A DNA stretch of 64,000 nucleotides from NCBI GenBank assembly GCA_016125455.1, contig WGLS01000001.1:372001-436000 (forward strand), in the 5' to 3' direction. This stretch comes from Alphaproteobacteria bacterium (lineage in GTDB: Bacteria > Pseudomonadota > Alphaproteobacteria > Caulobacterales > Parvularculaceae). The position numbers were made by a program, and so were the translations under genes. Shown here one piece after another: positions 52,498 through 62,804 of this stretch (the stretch's first letter is position 1; each line of letters opens with the position of its first letter). The notes beneath the pieces were generated by a model. That model was not told where the DNA came from. It did no database searches and saw nothing but the letters and a program-made list of their open reading frames with translations.

Positions 52498-53970
52498 ATG
52501 GCGGACGATACTTCGGCGAATGCCGACCCCACGAAACCGCGCGGGCCGATGCACCTTGGCGTGCCGACCGGCCCTGTCGCCATTGTGGCGCTCGTCGCAG
52601 CAGCGGCGATTTTTGTCGTGGCGTGCGTCATCTCAATCAGCACCGCACTAAAGAGCTTCATCAGGCCAGTCGCCACGGAATATGAATATGTCGGCGTCGC
52701 GCCATACCGCGTCGCCTTTGATGACCTGCCCGGCTGGCATCTCGACAACGTGGCCGAGGCCTTGCCCGCGTTCCTTCGATCGTGCGAACGGATTAACGCG
52801 GCCGACCCCGATGCGCCGTTCAACCCCTTGGCGACCGAACCTCTTGCCGAGGGGCCGGATTTGTTCGGCGGGCGAATTGGCGACTGGCAGCCGCTTTGCG
52901 CCGAGGCGGCCATCATTGCCGACCGCGCGTATTCCGACGATCGCGCCCGGTCGAGCGCCGCCCGCGAATTCTTCGTTTCAACCTTCGATCCGGTGGTCGT
53001 CACAAAGCGAAGCATACAGACGGAGGTCGGCGGCGGTTCGGGGCGTCGATCAATAGATGATCCGCTCGGCAAGGTTACGGGCTATTTCGAACCGGCGTTC
53101 ACCGCGTCGCTTGCGCCGACGAACAGGTTCTCCGCGCCTCTTTATGCGCGGCCCGCTGACCTTGTTTCGGTCGACCTTGGCGCATTTTCCGGCGAGCTCA
53201 AGGGGAAGCGAGTCTGGGGGCGGCTCAAGCGCGAGGATACCGGCCTTTCGCTGGCGCCGTATCCGACCCATGCGGAAATAAACGCCGGCGCGCTTTCTGA
53301 TGTCGCCTCGCCGATCGCCTTCATGGATCCGAATGATCTTTTCTTTCTGCAGATCCAGGGATCCGGACGACTGATCCTTCGATCGACCGGCGGCCGCGTC
53401 ACCGAGACCCGCGTCGGCTATGACGGGGCGAACGGGCGCCCTTACTTCGCCATCGGACGCGCGCTCGTCGAGCGTGGCGCGTTGCCGCTTGAAAAAGTAT
53501 CGATGCAGACGATCCGGAACTGGCTCGAGGCGGCCGACGAGATGGACGCCCGTGCGCTGCGGGAGATGAATCCCTCCTTTGTCTTTTTCCGAACCCTTTC
53601 GAACCTGCCCGAACCGTCGCTCGGCCCGCTCGGCGCGGAAGGCGTGCAGTTGACAGGCGGACGCAGCGCCGCGATCGATCCCGCATTGTACGGGTACGGC
53701 GCTTTCCTTTGGATCGCGACCCGTCGCAACGAGGACGCTTCGTTCGAAGGCGGGCTATATGTCGCGCAGGATACGGGCGGCGCGATCAAGGGGCCGGTCC
53801 GCGCAGACATCTTCACCGGCTCCGGTCGAACGGCGGGGGTCCTCGCGGGCGACATGAATCTGGAAGGCGCGATCGCAGCGCTGTTGCCAAAGCAGCTTGC
53901 CGCGGCGTATCCGCCCTTGCCGCGGTTTCCCGCAGCGCCGATCTCCTTCTTCGATGACAGCGAAAGCTAA
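52498..53970 (+). CDS. mltA: Membrane-bound lytic murein transglycosylase A
   Basis: Cleaves peptidoglycan to anhydromuropeptides. An N-terminal membrane segment (VAIVALVAAAAIFVVACVISI) replaces a classical lipobox. The MltA domain has KVTGYFEPAFTASL, the 3D domain FFLQIQGSGRL and the catalytic Asp region YVAQDTGGAIKGPVRADIFTG. Length is 490 residues. It sits between the Tim44-like and Smr genes, the conserved order. Confidence 0.93.
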   Translation: MADDTSANADPTKPRGPMHLGVPTGPVAIVALVAAAAIFVVACVISISTALKSFIRPVATEYEYVGVAPYRVAFDDLPGWHLDNVAEALPAFLRSCERINAADPDAPFNPLATEPLAEGPDLFGGRIGDWQPLCAEAAIIADRAYSDDRARSSAAREFFVSTFDPVVVTKRSIQTEVGGGSGRRSIDDPLGKVTGYFEPAFTASLAPTNRFSAPLYARPADLVSVDLGAFSGELKGKRVWGRLKREDTGLSLAPYPTHAEINAGALSDVASPIAFMDPNDLFFLQIQGSGRLILRSTGGRVTETRVGYDGANGRPYFAIGRALVERGALPLEKVSMQTIRNWLEAADEMDARALREMNPSFVFFRTLSNLPEPSLGPLGAEGVQLTGGRSAAIDPALYGYGAFLWIATRRNEDASFEGGLYVAQDTGGAIKGPVRADIFTGSGRTAGVLAGDMNLEGAIAALLPKQLAAAYPPLPRFPAAPISFFDDSES

Positions 53971-54008
53971 ACGTCCGAAGCAGCGGTTCGATATAGTGGA
54001 GACGCAAA

Positions 54009-54710
54009 ATGGGCGGGCGCGGCAGACGTCTCGACGAAGAAGAAGAGCGGCTCTGGCGGCGCGTTGCGCGTACGGTCACGCGCCGCAACGCGCGGCCGAT
54101 GGACCCCGCCTTGATCGACAGCCATAACCCTTCCGATAGCGGACGATACAAGGACGATGTCGGCGTTCAGTCGGCGCGCCCTGTTTCGGTGGCCCCTCGC
54201 CCGCCCGCTGCTTCAGCATCCTCTCGGTCGGCGGCCGGCGCAAATTCACCGCGCGCGCCGTCGTCACCAGCGTTCGGCGCCGGCGATCCGAAGCGGGATC
54301 GGGCCGTCGCGCGCCGCCGTCAGCCGATTGATGGCGTGCTCGACCTGCATGGCATGACTCAGGACATCGCGCATCGCAGCTTCAACGCGTTCGTTGCGAA
54401 TGCCGCCCGTCGCCGCTGGCGGTGCGTTCTTGTCATTACAGGCAAGGGCGGCCCGGCATCCCAGGCGAACCTGACGCGGGCCCGCCTGGCGGACTGGCGG
54501 ACCGGTCGGGCCGGCGCGGAATCTGCTGCCGAGCCGTGGCGGCCGATGCGCGGCGTCCTTCGCGAGCGCGTGCGCGACTGGGCCGACGATCCGTCGATCC
54601 GTTCACTGATCGCGCGCCTCGCGCCGGCGCAGCCGAGGGACGGCGGCGATGGCGCGTACTACCTTTTCCTGAAAGCAATGCCGTCGGCCCGCGATGGCGA
54701 GGATCGCTGA
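54009..54710 (+). CDS. Smr-domain (MutS2-type) nuclease
   Basis: A 233-residue protein with an arginine-rich N-terminus and a C-terminal Smr domain. The core is VLDLHGMTQDIAHRSFNAFV, with CVLVITGKGG as the conserved glycine-rich loop and LLR-like end WADDPSIRSLIARLAPAQ. An insert (RAGAESAAEPWR) lies between. Smr domains nick or cleave nucleic acids; here target is unknown. Position after mltA is conserved. Confidence 0.9.
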   Translation: MGGRGRRLDEEEERLWRRVARTVTRRNARPMDPALIDSHNPSDSGRYKDDVGVQSARPVSVAPRPPAASASSRSAAGANSPRAPSSPAFGAGDPKRDRAVARRRQPIDGVLDLHGMTQDIAHRSFNAFVANAARRRWRCVLVITGKGGPASQANLTRARLADWRTGRAGAESAAEPWRPMRGVLRERVRDWADDPSIRSLIARLAPAQPRDGGDGAYYLFLKAMPSARDGEDR

Positions 54711-54790
54711 GCGGCGCGTCCGATCGCGTGGACGAGTTCAGGCGGCCTCGTCGATCAGAGCCAGATTCGACCGGTCCGGACCAAGTCCGA

Positions 54791-56425
54791 CTAGTTCGAC
54801 GGACCGGCGCCGATAACCGACAGGAACTGTGTCCAAAGGTCCTGAACTTGCGGCGGCACTTCGCCATTGAAGAAGAACGCCGCCGCGGCTGCGCCAACGA
54901 CGCCGGCGATCGGAACCCGGTAACGGATCCACTTGTCGCGGACGAAGGACTTGTAACCCTCGACGACATTGTCGGAGACGAACGTGCGACGGCCCGCCTC
55001 GGGAAGCTGGTGCTCGTCAAACGGCATCGCCGCCGCGACGATTGTCGAGCGCCCGCGCCAGCGCGCGAAGGCATAGCCAAGCGCATCGCGCACCGCGGAC
55101 CTGCCGACCAGCGGCAAGCCTGACCGGAAATGTTTCGCCTCGAATTCGATATCCAGCAGGATCGCGCCCGGATTTTCCTTGCCGCTGTCTTCGACAATCT
55201 TCACGACGGCATGCCGGATGCCGTGGTGGCGCAGCACCCCCTCCACATCCCCGATGGACGCGGCTTTCTTGCTGCGGTTGAACCGAAGCATGACCCGCAC
55301 GCCTTTGCCGCCCATTGCCTCGGCGTCTTCGAGCGTAGCGTTCAGGCGTCGCATCCAGTAGCGGGACCGGTTGCCGGTCAGGCCAAGCGTGTCGTCGAGC
55401 AGCGATTCGTCGATCACCTCGCGTACGACCATGAACCGGGTCTTGACCGCCCGGTCGCCGGGGTCCGCGTCTTCGATATTCGGATCAATAATGACGAAAT
55501 CCGGGGACTGATAGGCGATCTCGAACGGCATCACGACGCCATAAAGCTTCGCGTTCGGATTTTCCGCCGCCATGATCGACGTGAACATCGTGCCGCCGCC
55601 CCGCGGATCGAATGACGTCGAAGTCTGGCGTGAGTTGTTCAGGGTGCTGCGGGCAAGCCGCGCCATCTCGCGGTGGGGTTCCACGGAGTTCAGGGTTTCG
55701 CGAACGTCGACGCCGGCGGCGCGCAGGCCGTCGAGCTTGGACTTGCAGCGCCGCACCGCTTCGGGCCCGGCGAATACGCTGTCGATCCGCTCACGAAGCA
55801 TGTATTGAGCCGACGAATCAAGATTGACCCCGCCGCCATACTGCCGGCTGTTTTCGCCCCCCGCGCCGGCCATTTCCTCGGTCCAGGCGTTTGACTGCCA
55901 GCGGTTGCGTTTCGCGCCGAGGAGCGCGGAAAGCCCTGAGCCGGGATGCGAGGTCTGCACGACGTCGAGCAACTGTGGCTCGTACACGGCGAGGCAAAGC
56001 TGGTCGGTCGCCGATATCTGCTGCACGCCTGTCAGCGCAAAAAGGCTCGACAGCGTGTTCAGCGTTTCGATGTCATAGCCCGTATAGGGCGCGTAGAACG
56101 GCACGATCGCCATGTCGACGGTCTTGCTCTTGACCGCGACCAGCGCCTGTTCCTTGGAAAATAGCGGCCGTTCCTCTGGCTGGGTGAGGTCGAAGCCGCC
56201 ATTCGTTTTTTTGGTTTCGTCGTCGCGGCGCCCGCGCAGGAGCCACTTCGTGCTGACCTTGCCGTCCGATACGGCGGCAGCGCCTGCGTCGAGGAGGATG
56301 CGTCGGGCGGAGTCCTTAAAGCCCGCGCGGAACGTCTTGACGGCCTGGTAGCCGAAGCCGAACTCCTCGCCTGTGAAGGCGATCTTGGGGCGTTTCAACC
56401 CGGAAAAAGGCGCGCCGTCCGCCAT
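54791..56425 (-). CDS. Prephenate-dehydratase-like protein with ACT-like region and C-terminal membrane anchor
   Basis: A 544-residue protein I could not match to a named family. The N-terminus KIAFTGEEFGFGYQAVKTF and ALVAVKSKTVDMAIVPFYA resemble the periplasmic-binding-like fold of prephenate dehydratase (PDT). A middle insertion carries NSRQYGGGVNLDSS-type sequence. Residues about 375-435 (GVRVMLRFNRSKKAASIGDVE...) look like an ACT domain as in PDT. A hydrophobic helix PIAGVVGAAAAAFFF near 504-518 is close to the C-terminus. Shikimate or aromatic sensing is only a guess. Confidence 0.5.
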   Translation of the reverse strand: MADGAPFSGLKRPKIAFTGEEFGFGYQAVKTFRAGFKDSARRILLDAGAAAVSDGKVSTKWLLRGRRDDETKKTNGGFDLTQPEERPLFSKEQALVAVKSKTVDMAIVPFYAPYTGYDIETLNTLSSLFALTGVQQISATDQLCLAVYEPQLLDVVQTSHPGSGLSALLGAKRNRWQSNAWTEEMAGAGGENSRQYGGGVNLDSSAQYMLRERIDSVFAGPEAVRRCKSKLDGLRAAGVDVRETLNSVEPHREMARLARSTLNNSRQTSTSFDPRGGGTMFTSIMAAENPNAKLYGVVMPFEIAYQSPDFVIIDPNIEDADPGDRAVKTRFMVVREVIDESLLDDTLGLTGNRSRYWMRRLNATLEDAEAMGGKGVRVMLRFNRSKKAASIGDVEGVLRHHGIRHAVVKIVEDSGKENPGAILLDIEFEAKHFRSGLPLVGRSAVRDALGYAFARWRGRSTIVAAAMPFDEHQLPEAGRRTFVSDNVVEGYKSFVRDKWIRYRVPIAGVVGAAAAAFFFNGEVPPQVQDLWTQFLSVIGAGPSN

Positions 56426-56551
56426 ATCGATTCCCCACTACGAGCATCAAGATTAACGCGCCGAAGCCAAAACGGAAAGGCCGCAAGCGCGCTTCGTTCC
56501 GGCTATTATGTGGCCCCCCGGCAACAACGGGCGGTCACGATTCATGGCGCG

Positions 56552-57121
56552 TCAGCGCCGGGCAAACTTGAAAAACGAGGCGCGCGCCGGGCTGGCCGGG
56601 GTCGGGCGCTCCAAGCGGACGCGGTCCAGTTCTTCATAGGCCGCAATGGCGAAGTGGGCGATCGAGGTGAGCCGGCCCCATTGCCGCGGCACCTCGTTGC
56701 GCTTCATGAACACGCCCTTGCCATCGGAAATGTCGAGCGCCTTCAGGGCGTCGAACGACAACCCTTCGGCGAGAAACAGATGCCCGCTTGTCAGCCGGCC
56801 GGATTCATTCTGGCTTTCCACCCGCGCCAGCAGGGTCAGGTCGGCGGCTTTCAGTTCGAGCCCGGTTTCCTCAAGCACTTCCCGGATCGCGCAGCCTTCT
56901 GCGGATTCCTCTCCCTCGCGACGGCCGCCGAACATTGAAAATCGACCGCGATACTCGACGTCATCGGACCGAGGACGCTCCTGCAGCAGGAAAGGACCCT
57001 CCCCTGCCGCCTTGATCAGGACAACGGCGTATCGCACCGCGCGATCCGGATCGAAGGCCTCGTTCGGGTCTTCGTAGGCGGCCCAAAGGTCAGGCCCGAA
57101 GGTTGAGCTCCGCGTCAGCAT
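56552..57121 (-). CDS. NUDIX hydrolase
   Basis: A 189-residue pyrophosphatase. The Nudix box is GGRREGEESAEGCAIREVLE followed by ETGLE, with all catalytic Glu present. FLLQERPRSDDVEYRGRFSMFGG precedes it. The C-terminal extension is rich in Arg and Pro. Its target nucleotide is unknown. It lies between the PDT-like gene and hslU on the same strand. Confidence 0.92.
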   Translation of the reverse strand: MLTRSSTFGPDLWAAYEDPNEAFDPDRAVRYAVVLIKAAGEGPFLLQERPRSDDVEYRGRFSMFGGRREGEESAEGCAIREVLEETGLELKAADLTLLARVESQNESGRLTSGHLFLAEGLSFDALKALDISDGKGVFMKRNEVPRQWGRLTSIAHFAIAAYEELDRVRLERPTPASPARASFFKFARR

Positions 57122-57193
57122 GATTATCGGCTCCCCGCCACAATGCGCCCGTCGTCGACCGGGCGACAGGCGACCCCGGCGGGGAGAATAGCC

Positions 57194-58510
57194 TTAAAGG
57201 ACATATTTCGATAGGTCGGCGTCGCCGGCGATGGGCTCGAGGCGTTCGCGAACGTAATCTGCGTCGATCTTCACGGTTTTCGCCTCGCGGTCTGGCGCGT
57301 CGAAGGAAAGGTCCTCAAGCACTCTTTCCATAATGGTCGCCAGCCGCCGGGCGCCGATATTCTCAATACTGGCGTTCACGGCGGCCGCGGCGTCAGCGAG
57401 CGCGTCGATCGCGCTGTCCGCGAAAACGAGCTCCAGGCCCTCTGTGGCGAGGAGCGCCGTGTACTGCTTCAGGAGGCTTGCCTCCGGGTCGGTGAGGATG
57501 CGTTTCAGGTCATCGCGCGACAAAGCCTTCAGCTCCACCCGGATCGGCAGGCGCCCCTGCAGCTCCGGCAGGAGATCGGAGGGCTTCGAGAGGTGGAACG
57601 CGCCTGAGGCAATAAACAGGATATGGTCCGTTTTGACGGTTCCATGCTTGGTGGCGACCGTCGCGCCCTCGATCAGCGGCAACAGATCTCGCTGCACCCC
57701 TTCCCGGGACACGTCCGCGCCTGACCGGCCCCCGGCTTCCGTTCCCCGCGCGATCTTGTCGATCTCGTCGAGGAAGACGATGCCGTCATTTTCGGTGCGC
57801 TCCAGCGCCGCCTTAACGATCGCCTCGTCGTCGAGGAGTTTGTCGGATTCTTCTGCAATCAGCGGCTCGTAGGCGTTGCGAACCTTCAGCGTGGTGCGTT
57901 TCGCCGGTGGGCTGAACGACTTGCCGAGGAGGTCCGAAAGGTTCAGCACCCCGACTTGGCCGCCCATGCCGCCCGGAAGCTCCAGCGATGGCCCCTTGGC
58001 GCCCGCCGGCCTGAGATCAAGCGTCACGTCCGCATCGTCGAGTTCGCCCGCGCGCAAGCGCGCCCGGAATGTCTGCCGCGTCTTTTCGCTGGCGTTTTCG
58101 CCCACGAGCGCCGCCACCACGCGATCTTCGGCCAGGGAGCGCGCCCGGCTCTCCACATCCTTCCGGCGTTCATCGCGGACAAGCCCGATCGCGACCTCGA
58201 CCAGATCGCGCACGATCGATTCAACGTCTCGGCCCACATAGCCGACCTCTGTGAACTTCGTCGCTTCGACCTTCAGGAAAGGTGCGCCGGCCAGGGTTGC
58301 CAGGCGGCGGGAGATCTCGGTCTTGCCGACGCCGGTCGGGCCAATCATCAGGATGTTCTTCGGCGTGATCTCATCGCGCAGCGGCGGTTCGACCCGGCGC
58401 CGCCGCCAGCGGTTCCGGAGCGCGATCGCGACGGCGCGCTTGGCGTCGGCCTGGCCGACGATAAAGCGGTCGAGTTCTGAAACGATCTCCCTCGGGCTAT
58501 AGGCGGTCAT
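57194..58510 (-). CDS. hslU: HslU ATPase subunit of HslVU protease
   Basis: AAA+ unfoldase that feeds substrates to HslV. Begins [32 protein letters not shown], with Walker [17 protein letters not shown], Walker [12 protein letters not shown] and sensor [23 protein letters not shown]. The C-terminal [19 protein letters not shown] tail docks in HslV. ATG 58510 has AAAGGA eight bases upstream; the frame is open 109 codons further back but without family sequence. Length 438. Its partner hslV lies 4.3 kb away on the same strand. Confidence 0.98.
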   Translation of the reverse strand: MTAYSPREIVSELDRFIVGQADAKRAVAIALRNRWRRRRVEPPLRDEITPKNILMIGPTGVGKTEISRRLATLAGAPFLKVEATKFTEVGYVGRDVESIVRDLVEVAIGLVRDERRKDVESRARSLAEDRVVAALVGENASEKTRQTFRARLRAGELDDADVTLDLRPAGAKGPSLELPGGMGGQVGVLNLSDLLGKSFSPPAKRTTLKVRNAYEPLIAEESDKLLDDEAIVKAALERTENDGIVFLDEIDKIARGTEAGGRSGADVSREGVQRDLLPLIEGATVATKHGTVKTDHILFIASGAFHLSKPSDLLPELQGRLPIRVELKALSRDDLKRILTDPEASLLKQYTALLATEGLELVFADSAIDALADAAAAVNASIENIGARRLATIMERVLEDLSFDAPDREAKTVKIDADYVRERLEPIAGDADLSKYVL

Positions 58511-58688
58511 GTTCTGGTCCTTTCGGTGCGGCGGTTCACCTAGGCGCCTCCCGCGGGCGTCGCAAGGCGTAGCCCGCCGGGCCGCCGCCGCCGCCCAGGG
58601 CTCGCGGGCCTGCAATCCGGACTTCCCCTGACGCCCGAAATCGGCAGGATAAAGCTTTCCCAAAAACAAGGATCGGGGGACCGCCGCG

Positions 58689-59987
58689 ATGGCTCTTGCA
58701 GCGAACAAGTCAACGGAGACGGTGAGGCCGACATTCAGGTCGACTGCCGCTCCTCTCGCAATTGCGGCGGCGTCAGCGCTCGCCCTGGCGGCCTGCGGCG
58801 GCGAGAATGCGTCCGCGCCCTCGACTGCCGCCGACACGGACTATCAGGAAACGCTGATGACGCGGCTGCTCGACGCCGCGCCCGGCGATGTGATCGACAT
58901 CCCCGCGGGGCGGTTCATGTTCGATCGCTCCCTGAGCCTCGCAGTGGACGGAGTCACGATCCGGGGCGCCGGCATGGACAAGACGATCCTGTCTTTCAAG
59001 GACCAGGTGGCCGGCGCTGAAGGGCTGCTCGTCACGGCGAGCGACTTTACGATCGAGGACCTCGCGATCGAAGACACAAAAGGCGACGCACTGAAGGTGA
59101 ACGAAGGCGAGAATATCGTCATCCGGCGGGTGCGGACCGAATGGACCGGCGGCCCGAAGACCGAAAACGGCGCGTACGGCATCTATCCCGTTCAGACAAC
59201 CAACGTGCTGCTCGAAGGCAATGTGGCGATCGGCGCGTCGGACGCCGGCATTTACGTCGGGCAGTCAAGGAACGTCATTGTCCGGAATAATCGGGCCGAA
59301 CAGAATGTGGCCGGCATTGAAATCGAGAACACCTTCGACGCCGACGTCTACGGCAATGTGGCGACCGGCAATACCGGCGGCATTCTTGTTTTCAACATGC
59401 CGAACCTGTCGCAACCGGGGGCGCGCACGCGGGTGTTCGACAATGACATCTCCGACAACAACCTGAAGAATTTTGCGGTCAAGGGCACTGCGGTGGCGAG
59501 CGTGCCTGCAGGTTCGGGCGTCGTGATCAATTCGAACGACCAGGTTGAGATCTTCGAGAACGAGATCCGTCGCAACAAGACGGCCAACGTAATTATCGCA
59601 AGCGTCTATTCCTCCGGCCTAAGCCAGGACGGCATGTCCGACGACTTCGACGCCTACCCCGAAGCGATCTACGTGTACGACAATGATATGGGCGAAGGCG
59701 GCGGCAATCCGGACGGGCTCGAACTGCAGGCGCTGAAAATGCTGAAGTTCGGGCCGACCGGTTCGTTCCCCGACGTCCTGTGGGACGGTTTCGTCGATCC
59801 GGCCAAGGCCGTCGACGGCGCGCTGCCGCCGGCTCAGAAAATCTGTGTGCGGAATGGCGACGCCAAAGTGTTGAACGTCGACGCGCCGAACCAGTTCGCC
59901 AACCCAAGCGTTGCGAGCGCTCCCTTTGATTGCGAACTGCCGCGCCTGCCGGCGGTGCAGTTGCCGGAGAAGCTTGCGGAGCTTTGA
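58689..59987 (+). CDS. Parallel beta-helix lipoprotein (TIGR03805 type)
   Basis: A 432-residue lipoprotein (signal ending ALALAAC). Repeated beta-helix turns are seen: [88 protein letters not shown]-like units. The family pairs with the SO2930/HNE_0200-type cytochrome, here eight bases downstream. It is a probable periplasmic binding or enzyme scaffold; substrate unknown. Confidence 0.88.
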   Translation: MALAANKSTETVRPTFRSTAAPLAIAAASALALAACGGENASAPSTAADTDYQETLMTRLLDAAPGDVIDIPAGRFMFDRSLSLAVDGVTIRGAGMDKTILSFKDQVAGAEGLLVTASDFTIEDLAIEDTKGDALKVNEGENIVIRRVRTEWTGGPKTENGAYGIYPVQTTNVLLEGNVAIGASDAGIYVGQSRNVIVRNNRAEQNVAGIEIENTFDADVYGNVATGNTGGILVFNMPNLSQPGARTRVFDNDISDNNLKNFAVKGTAVASVPAGSGVVINSNDQVEIFENEIRRNKTANVIIASVYSSGLSQDGMSDDFDAYPEAIYVYDNDMGEGGGNPDGLELQALKMLKFGPTGSFPDVLWDGFVDPAKAVDGALPPAQKICVRNGDAKVLNVDAPNQFANPSVASAPFDCELPRLPAVQLPEKLAEL

Positions 59988-59995
59988 GGCGACGG

Positions 59996-61153
59996 ATGCG
60001 TTTATTTGTTGCTTTCCTGGCAATAACGCTCGCTGCGGCTTGCGACGAAGCGCGCTCCCCCGATGCGTTCTCCGGCCCGCCGGCGTTTCACGACGAGGGG
60101 TACCCGGAGCGACTTTCCGACTGGAACGTCATCCGCGCGGAGCGCGGGGCCCTGCGGCTTAACGCCGGCGTCACGCCCTATGAGCTGGCGACGCCGCTGT
60201 TTTCGGACTACGCGCTCAAGCTCAGGACGGTCTACCTGCCGGCGGGCTCGGCGGCGGACTATCGCAATGACGAGGTCTTCGAGTTTCCTGTTGGCGCCAT
60301 CATTACCAAGACGTTTTACTATGTCGAAGGCGCGGACGGGACGGTTTCCGATGCGCCGGCGCCAGTTCTCGACATGCCGACGCCGGATTTGGCAGGCAGC
60401 GAATTGGCGAGCCTCGACCTGACGGGCGTTCGCCTGATGGAAACGCGGGTTCTCGCCCGTCGCGCGGACGGATGGGTCGCGATCCCTTATGTCTGGGACG
60501 AACGCCAGCGCGACGCGACCCTGAAGCGAACCGGCGCCGTGATGCCGATGACGCTGCGCCGCGATGGGGCGCCGCCAGTCGATTTCCCCTATGTGGCGCC
60601 GAACCAGAACCAGTGCCGCGGCTGTCATGCGCCCAACAACACGACACGCGCCCTGTCGCCGATCGGACCAAAGGCGCGGCATCTCAACGCGCCATCGCGC
60701 TACGCCGGCGGCCGCAATCAACTCGCCGCCTGGCGCGAGGCCGGCATTCTTTCAGCATCAGACGCGCAATTGGCGGCGGCGCCGGCAAACGCCCGGTGGA
60801 CTGATGAAAACGCCCCTGTGGCGGCCCGCGCCCGCGCCTATCTCGATGTGAACTGCAGCCACTGCCACAACGACGTCGGCCCGGCTGACACGTCCGGCCT
60901 CGACCTTACGCCCGCGGCCGCGCACGGGCCGAAGCTTGGTTTCTGCAAGTCGCCGATCGCGGCCGGCGACGGAACCGGCGGCCGACCGTTCGACATCGTG
61001 CCGGGCGATCCCGATCGTTCGATCCTGCTTTTCCGGATGGAGACGACGAACCCGGCGGCCATGATGCCGGAACTTGGCCGCGCCCTCTCCCATGACGAGG
61101 GCGTTGCGTTGGTCCGCGACTGGATCCTCAGCCTCGGCGGCGGTTGCGCCTGA
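59996..61153 (+). CDS. SO2930/HNE_0200-family dihaem c-type cytochrome lipoprotein
   Basis: A 385-residue protein with lipobox ITLAAAC. Two haem-binding motifs are CRGCH near residue 208 and CSHCH near residue 286. YELATPLFSDYALKLR, FEFPVGAIITKTFYY and VWDERQRDA are typical of the TIGR03806 family. It probably transfers electrons from oxidation done with the beta-helix partner. ATG 59996 follows GAGGCGACGG. Substrate is not known. Confidence 0.9.
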   Translation: MRLFVAFLAITLAAACDEARSPDAFSGPPAFHDEGYPERLSDWNVIRAERGALRLNAGVTPYELATPLFSDYALKLRTVYLPAGSAADYRNDEVFEFPVGAIITKTFYYVEGADGTVSDAPAPVLDMPTPDLAGSELASLDLTGVRLMETRVLARRADGWVAIPYVWDERQRDATLKRTGAVMPMTLRRDGAPPVDFPYVAPNQNQCRGCHAPNNTTRALSPIGPKARHLNAPSRYAGGRNQLAAWREAGILSASDAQLAAAPANARWTDENAPVAARARAYLDVNCSHCHNDVGPADTSGLDLTPAAAHGPKLGFCKSPIAAGDGTGGRPFDIVPGDPDRSILLFRMETTNPAAMMPELGRALSHDEGVALVRDWILSLGGGCA

Positions 61154-61252
61154 GTTGCGCCTCAGCGATTGCGTCCGGCGCCCGCCTCGCGCTAGCCATG
61201 CCTGTCGTCCCTGCTTGAACAAGGAAGCGCCGACGCGCGCCGCGATATTCCC

Positions 61253-62311
61253 ATGCCCGACATAAACAAACACTCCGCTGACGAATTTCTGGAGGAGTTC
61301 CGCAAGGATTCCGGCAATGCGCCACTGGCCCTTTATACCGGCGCGGCGCTGCACCGGGCGGGGCGCCTCGACGAAGCGGCGGCCGTCTGGACAATTGGAC
61401 ATGACGAAAGCGGCGTTCTGCGGCACTTGCACAAGATGCCGGAGATTCAGGGCGACCTTCGCGAGTTCTCGCTACTTGCCGACAAGTCGATCGCCGAGCA
61501 TTTCACCGGCATGCACCGGGAGACGGTGATGCGCGTCGCCGCCGAGACCGGCGCGGATCTGTCGCGGGTGCTCGCTGGCGTTTGGCCGCATTTCGCGACC
61601 GAGCCGTTCAGGTACCGGGCCGACGGCCAGCGGCCCGACACCTTTTACATGCCCGACCTTGAGGCGAAGCCGGTCTGGCCTGGCGGCGAGTTCGCCTGGG
61701 CGGCGGCGCTGCAGGATGCGGCCGAAACGATCAGGTCCGAGTACCTCGCCGCCGCGGGTCTTGAGCATGTGCCGTGTATTGCCCCCAACGCCCAGGACGT
61801 AAAATGGGCGCGCCTCAGCGGTTCGGATGACTGGGCGGCGATCAATCTCTATTTCAACGCGGCGCGGCAGCCGGAGGCGGAACATTTCCCGGCGACATTC
61901 GCGACCTTGACGTCGACGCCCTTGCTTACTCGCGACGACGTCCCTCTCGAGGTCATGTTTTCCAGGATGAGGCCGGATGTCGAAATCCCGCCTCATTGCG
62001 GCCTGACCAATACCCGACTGACCGTCCACCTGCCGATCATCGCGCCGGAAGGAAGCGCCTTCCGTATCGCGAGCAACCGGTTCGACTGGGGCCTGGATGC
62101 GCCAATCATCATTGATGACTCGTTCTTGTACGAAGCGTGGAATGGTTCCGACGAAGACTTCGTCGCCCTCACTTTCAAGATTCCCCATCCACATCTAGCG
62201 GCGGCGGAGTTGATGGCGATTGAGGCTGTCTATGACCGCTTCGACAGCTGGGTTGCGGACCGCATCGACCGCCTTGGGATCATCCATCCTGACGCGCCGA
62301 CGAAGTCTTGA
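61253..62311 (+). CDS. Aspartyl/asparaginyl beta-hydroxylase-fold protein lacking key ligands
   Basis: A 352-residue protein with an N-terminal helical (TPR-like) part and a C-terminal AspH/LpxO-type double-stranded beta-helix. First iron-ligand histidine H248 (IPPHCGLTNTR) is kept. The second ligand, His in the family motif DDSFEHEAWN, reads Tyr293 here (DDSFLYEAWN). The 2-oxoglutarate-binding Arg in SDEPRVVL is Phe303 (SDEDFVAL). Iron and cosubstrate binding therefore look compromised. Confidence 0.8.
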   Translation: MPDINKHSADEFLEEFRKDSGNAPLALYTGAALHRAGRLDEAAAVWTIGHDESGVLRHLHKMPEIQGDLREFSLLADKSIAEHFTGMHRETVMRVAAETGADLSRVLAGVWPHFATEPFRYRADGQRPDTFYMPDLEAKPVWPGGEFAWAAALQDAAETIRSEYLAAAGLEHVPCIAPNAQDVKWARLSGSDDWAAINLYFNAARQPEAEHFPATFATLTSTPLLTRDDVPLEVMFSRMRPDVEIPPHCGLTNTRLTVHLPIIAPEGSAFRIASNRFDWGLDAPIIIDDSFLYEAWNGSDEDFVALTFKIPHPHLAAAELMAIEAVYDRFDSWVADRIDRLGIIHPDAPTKS

Positions 62312-62406
62312 ACGATGGCAGGCCGTTTGGCCTCGGGGCGAGGCTGATCGGCAGAAAATCGGCGTCCGGAGCGTAGAGGCAACTGCGCAATTGGGCTGGA
62401 GTTGAC

Positions 62407-62715
62407 ATGAGCGAAGCAAGACCCGCAATTTCAATCGATCTTGAAGACGACGGCGGATCAAAGGGTCGGTACGTCGCGCGCGTGGCGGGAAATGACGATC
62501 CGGGAGAACTGACGTTCTCGCGCGCGAGCGCCGCGCTTGTCATCGTCGACCATACTGGCGTACCGGACAGCCTGCGAGGCCTCGGCGTTGGCGCCGCCCT
62601 CGCCGCTCGGGTCGTCGCGGACGCCCGCGAGCAGGGCTTCAGAATCGTGCCGCTCTGCCCATTCTTCAAGGCGCAGGCGGCGAAACATCCCGAATGGAAA
62701 GACGTTGTTCAGTAA
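62407..62715 (+). CDS. Small GNAT-fold N-acetyltransferase
   Basis: A 102-residue protein of the short YjdJ/COG2388 acetyltransferase type. ADLRGLGVGAALAARVVADARE-type sequence (SLRGLGVGAALAARVV) is the acetyl-CoA loop. RIVPLCPFFKAQAAKHPEW is the conserved tail of this subfamily. It starts with ATG after a GGAGTTGAC region. Substrate is unknown. Confidence 0.88.
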   Translation: MSEARPAISIDLEDDGGSKGRYVARVAGNDDPGELTFSRASAALVIVDHTGVPDSLRGLGVGAALAARVVADAREQGFRIVPLCPFFKAQAAKHPEWKDVVQ

Positions 62716-62804
62716 GCGGAGCGATCAGGCTTGGCCGCCCGGATCGTTGAACTGGGCGGCATGGAGCGCATGGTCCATCCATGCCGGCATCCGCGCGCCG
62801 AGCC

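Noticed and set aside
58511-58837. 109-codon N-terminal extension of hslU
   Set aside because: Family sequence begins at MTAYSPREI with a good ribosome site at 58510; upstream is alanine-rich non-family sequence.
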